From the NCBI GenBank assembly GCA_002303765.1, contig DBCB01000173.1, positions 1-16,247 on the forward strand: DNA of 16,247 nucleotides, written 5' to 3'. This DNA comes from Planctomycetaceae bacterium UBA969. GTDB taxonomy: Bacteria > Planctomycetota > Planctomycetia > Gemmatales > Gemmataceae. The notes under the pieces were generated by a model. It saw nothing but the letters and a program-made list of their open reading frames with translations, searched no databases and was not told the origin of the DNA. A program made the translations under genes and the position numbers. Below, in pieces: positions 15,427-16,247 of this stretch. The stretch's first letter is position 1. Each line of letters starts with the position of its first letter.

Positions 15427-16247
15427 ATGAACTCAATACTCACAGACATCAATCGACGTACCTTTGTAGAAAGTTTTGCCAAAGCTGTTTTCGGAGTTAG
15501 CCTGCTACCTTCATTTGGCACTGCCCATGCCGCAGATAATAAAGTTGGTGGCAAGGCGAAGAGCGTGATATTTCTCTACATGCGTGGAGGAATCTCGCAC
15601 ATCGACACTTTTGATCCAAAGCCAGGTAAGCCCGAAATGGGAGGCGTGAAAGCCATCAAAACCAGTGCGGATGGTATTCAGATTTCGGAGTGGTTCCCCA
15701 ACTTGGCGAAACAAATGCACCATGTTTCTTTAGTGCGATCGATGACTTCCACGCAGGGTATTCATGATCGTGGTACCTATCTGGCGCACACCAGTTATTT
15801 CATGACATCGACCATAACGCATCCTTCGCTCGGATCTTGGGCGGTTAAGCAGATCGGCTCTGCCAATGCAGTTCTGCCCGGTAATATCTTGATCAACGGC
15901 AGCCCCCAGCACCCCCGCAGTGGTTACATGCCTACCCAACTTGCTCCGCTGCCCATCGTCGATCCGGGTGCGGGTCTGCAAAACTCCACTCTTCCTAAAA
16001 AGATTAGTGAGTCAGATTTCGTACGACGAATTGCACTTGCGAAAGCCTTGGGAACCCCGTTTGTTGCACAAACGCCACATCGCGATGCAGCAGCTTATTT
16101 GAAAGTCCAGCAAGACGCAGCTTCGCTCATGAAGAGTGAGGATCTCAAGTTATTCGACATTTCCAATGAAGATAAAAAGATGCAGGCCGCATATGGCAAC
16201 CATACCTTCGGCAAAGGCTGCTTACTTGCGAGGCGGCTTGTGGAGAG
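15427..16247 (+). CDS. DUF1501 Tat-exported protein (3' truncated by window)
   Basis: The first 273 codons of a DUF1501 protein, open to the right window edge; full-length members are usually well over 400 residues. ATG 15427 has a GGGCGGA stretch immediately upstream. The N-terminus MNSILTDINRRTFVESFAKAVFG is a twin-arginine signal ending near AHA-AD. Family signatures follow: FLYMRGGISHIDTFDPKPG (His58, Asp60, Asp63), then SMTSTQGIHDRGTYLAHTSY (His113, Asp114, His121), then HPSLGSW. DUF1501 is related to the alkaline phosphatase/sulfatase superfamily, so these His and Asp residues are plausible metal ligands. It is the usual partner of DUF1549/DUF1553 proteins. The reaction is not known. 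Confidence 0.93.
   Translation, partial: MNSILTDINRRTFVESFAKAVFGVSLLPSFGTAHAADNKVGGKAKSVIFLYMRGGISHIDTFDPKPGKPEMGGVKAIKTSADGIQISEWFPNLAKQMHHVSLVRSMTSTQGIHDRGTYLAHTSYFMTSTITHPSLGSWAVKQIGSANAVLPGNILINGSPQHPRSGYMPTQLAPLPIVDPGAGLQNSTLPKKISESDFVRRIALAKALGTPFVAQTPHRDAAAYLKVQQDAASLMKSEDLKLFDISNEDKKMQAAYGNHTFGKGCLLARRLVE

Overview
The window looks like a piece of a Planctomycetota chromosome with moderate GC (roughly mid-40s to 50% by eye). The diagnosis rests on four protein families that are typically abundant together in planctomycetes: a PSCyt1/DUF1549/DUF1553 cytochrome-like protein, a DUF1587/1592/1595/1588/1585 cytochrome-like protein, and their usual twin-arginine partners DUF1501 and DUF1552. 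No rRNA, tRNA, CRISPR array or insertion sequence was recognised. Ten protein genes cover almost the whole window, and nearly all of them carry a signal peptide, so this is an envelope-oriented region.

Left part (1-3751). The 3' end of a phospholipid-scramblase-like gene is followed on the + strand by a secreted HExxH metallopeptidase-like protein (290-1159) and a secreted sialate O-acetylesterase-type SGNH esterase (1201-3234). A small secreted SnoaL/DUF4440-like protein (3257-3751, - strand) converges on the esterase.

Middle (3965-8771). A very large + strand gene encodes a 1409-residue exported protein with two CxxCH heme motifs about 940 residues apart. Between them lie two QxxxGxW motifs of the kind seen in terpene-cyclase-like alpha/alpha toroids, followed by HEAT-like helical repeats. 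It ends 10 bp from the stop codon of a convergent gene for a secreted HMA-like protein with a CxxC motif.

Right part (8205-16247). Two divergent operons flank a non-coding gap of about 356 bp. The leftward one reads DUF1552 (Tat signal), DUF1587-1592-1595-1588-1585 cytochrome (overlapping it by 4 nt), then the HMA-like gene. The rightward one reads PSCyt1-DUF1549-DUF1553 cytochrome, then DUF1501 (Tat signal, cut by the window end). A sigma70-like promoter for the leftward operon is visible at 12745-12773.

Taken together, 3965-16247 looks like a periplasmic redox locus. Three exported multidomain proteins carry six CxxCH motifs in total, two Tat-exported partners are probably sent out folded, and one exported CxxC protein may handle copper or a redox thiol. 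The substrate and reaction of these planctomycete-type proteins cannot be read from the sequence. The combination of families and the architecture of the giant cytochrome are the most notable content.
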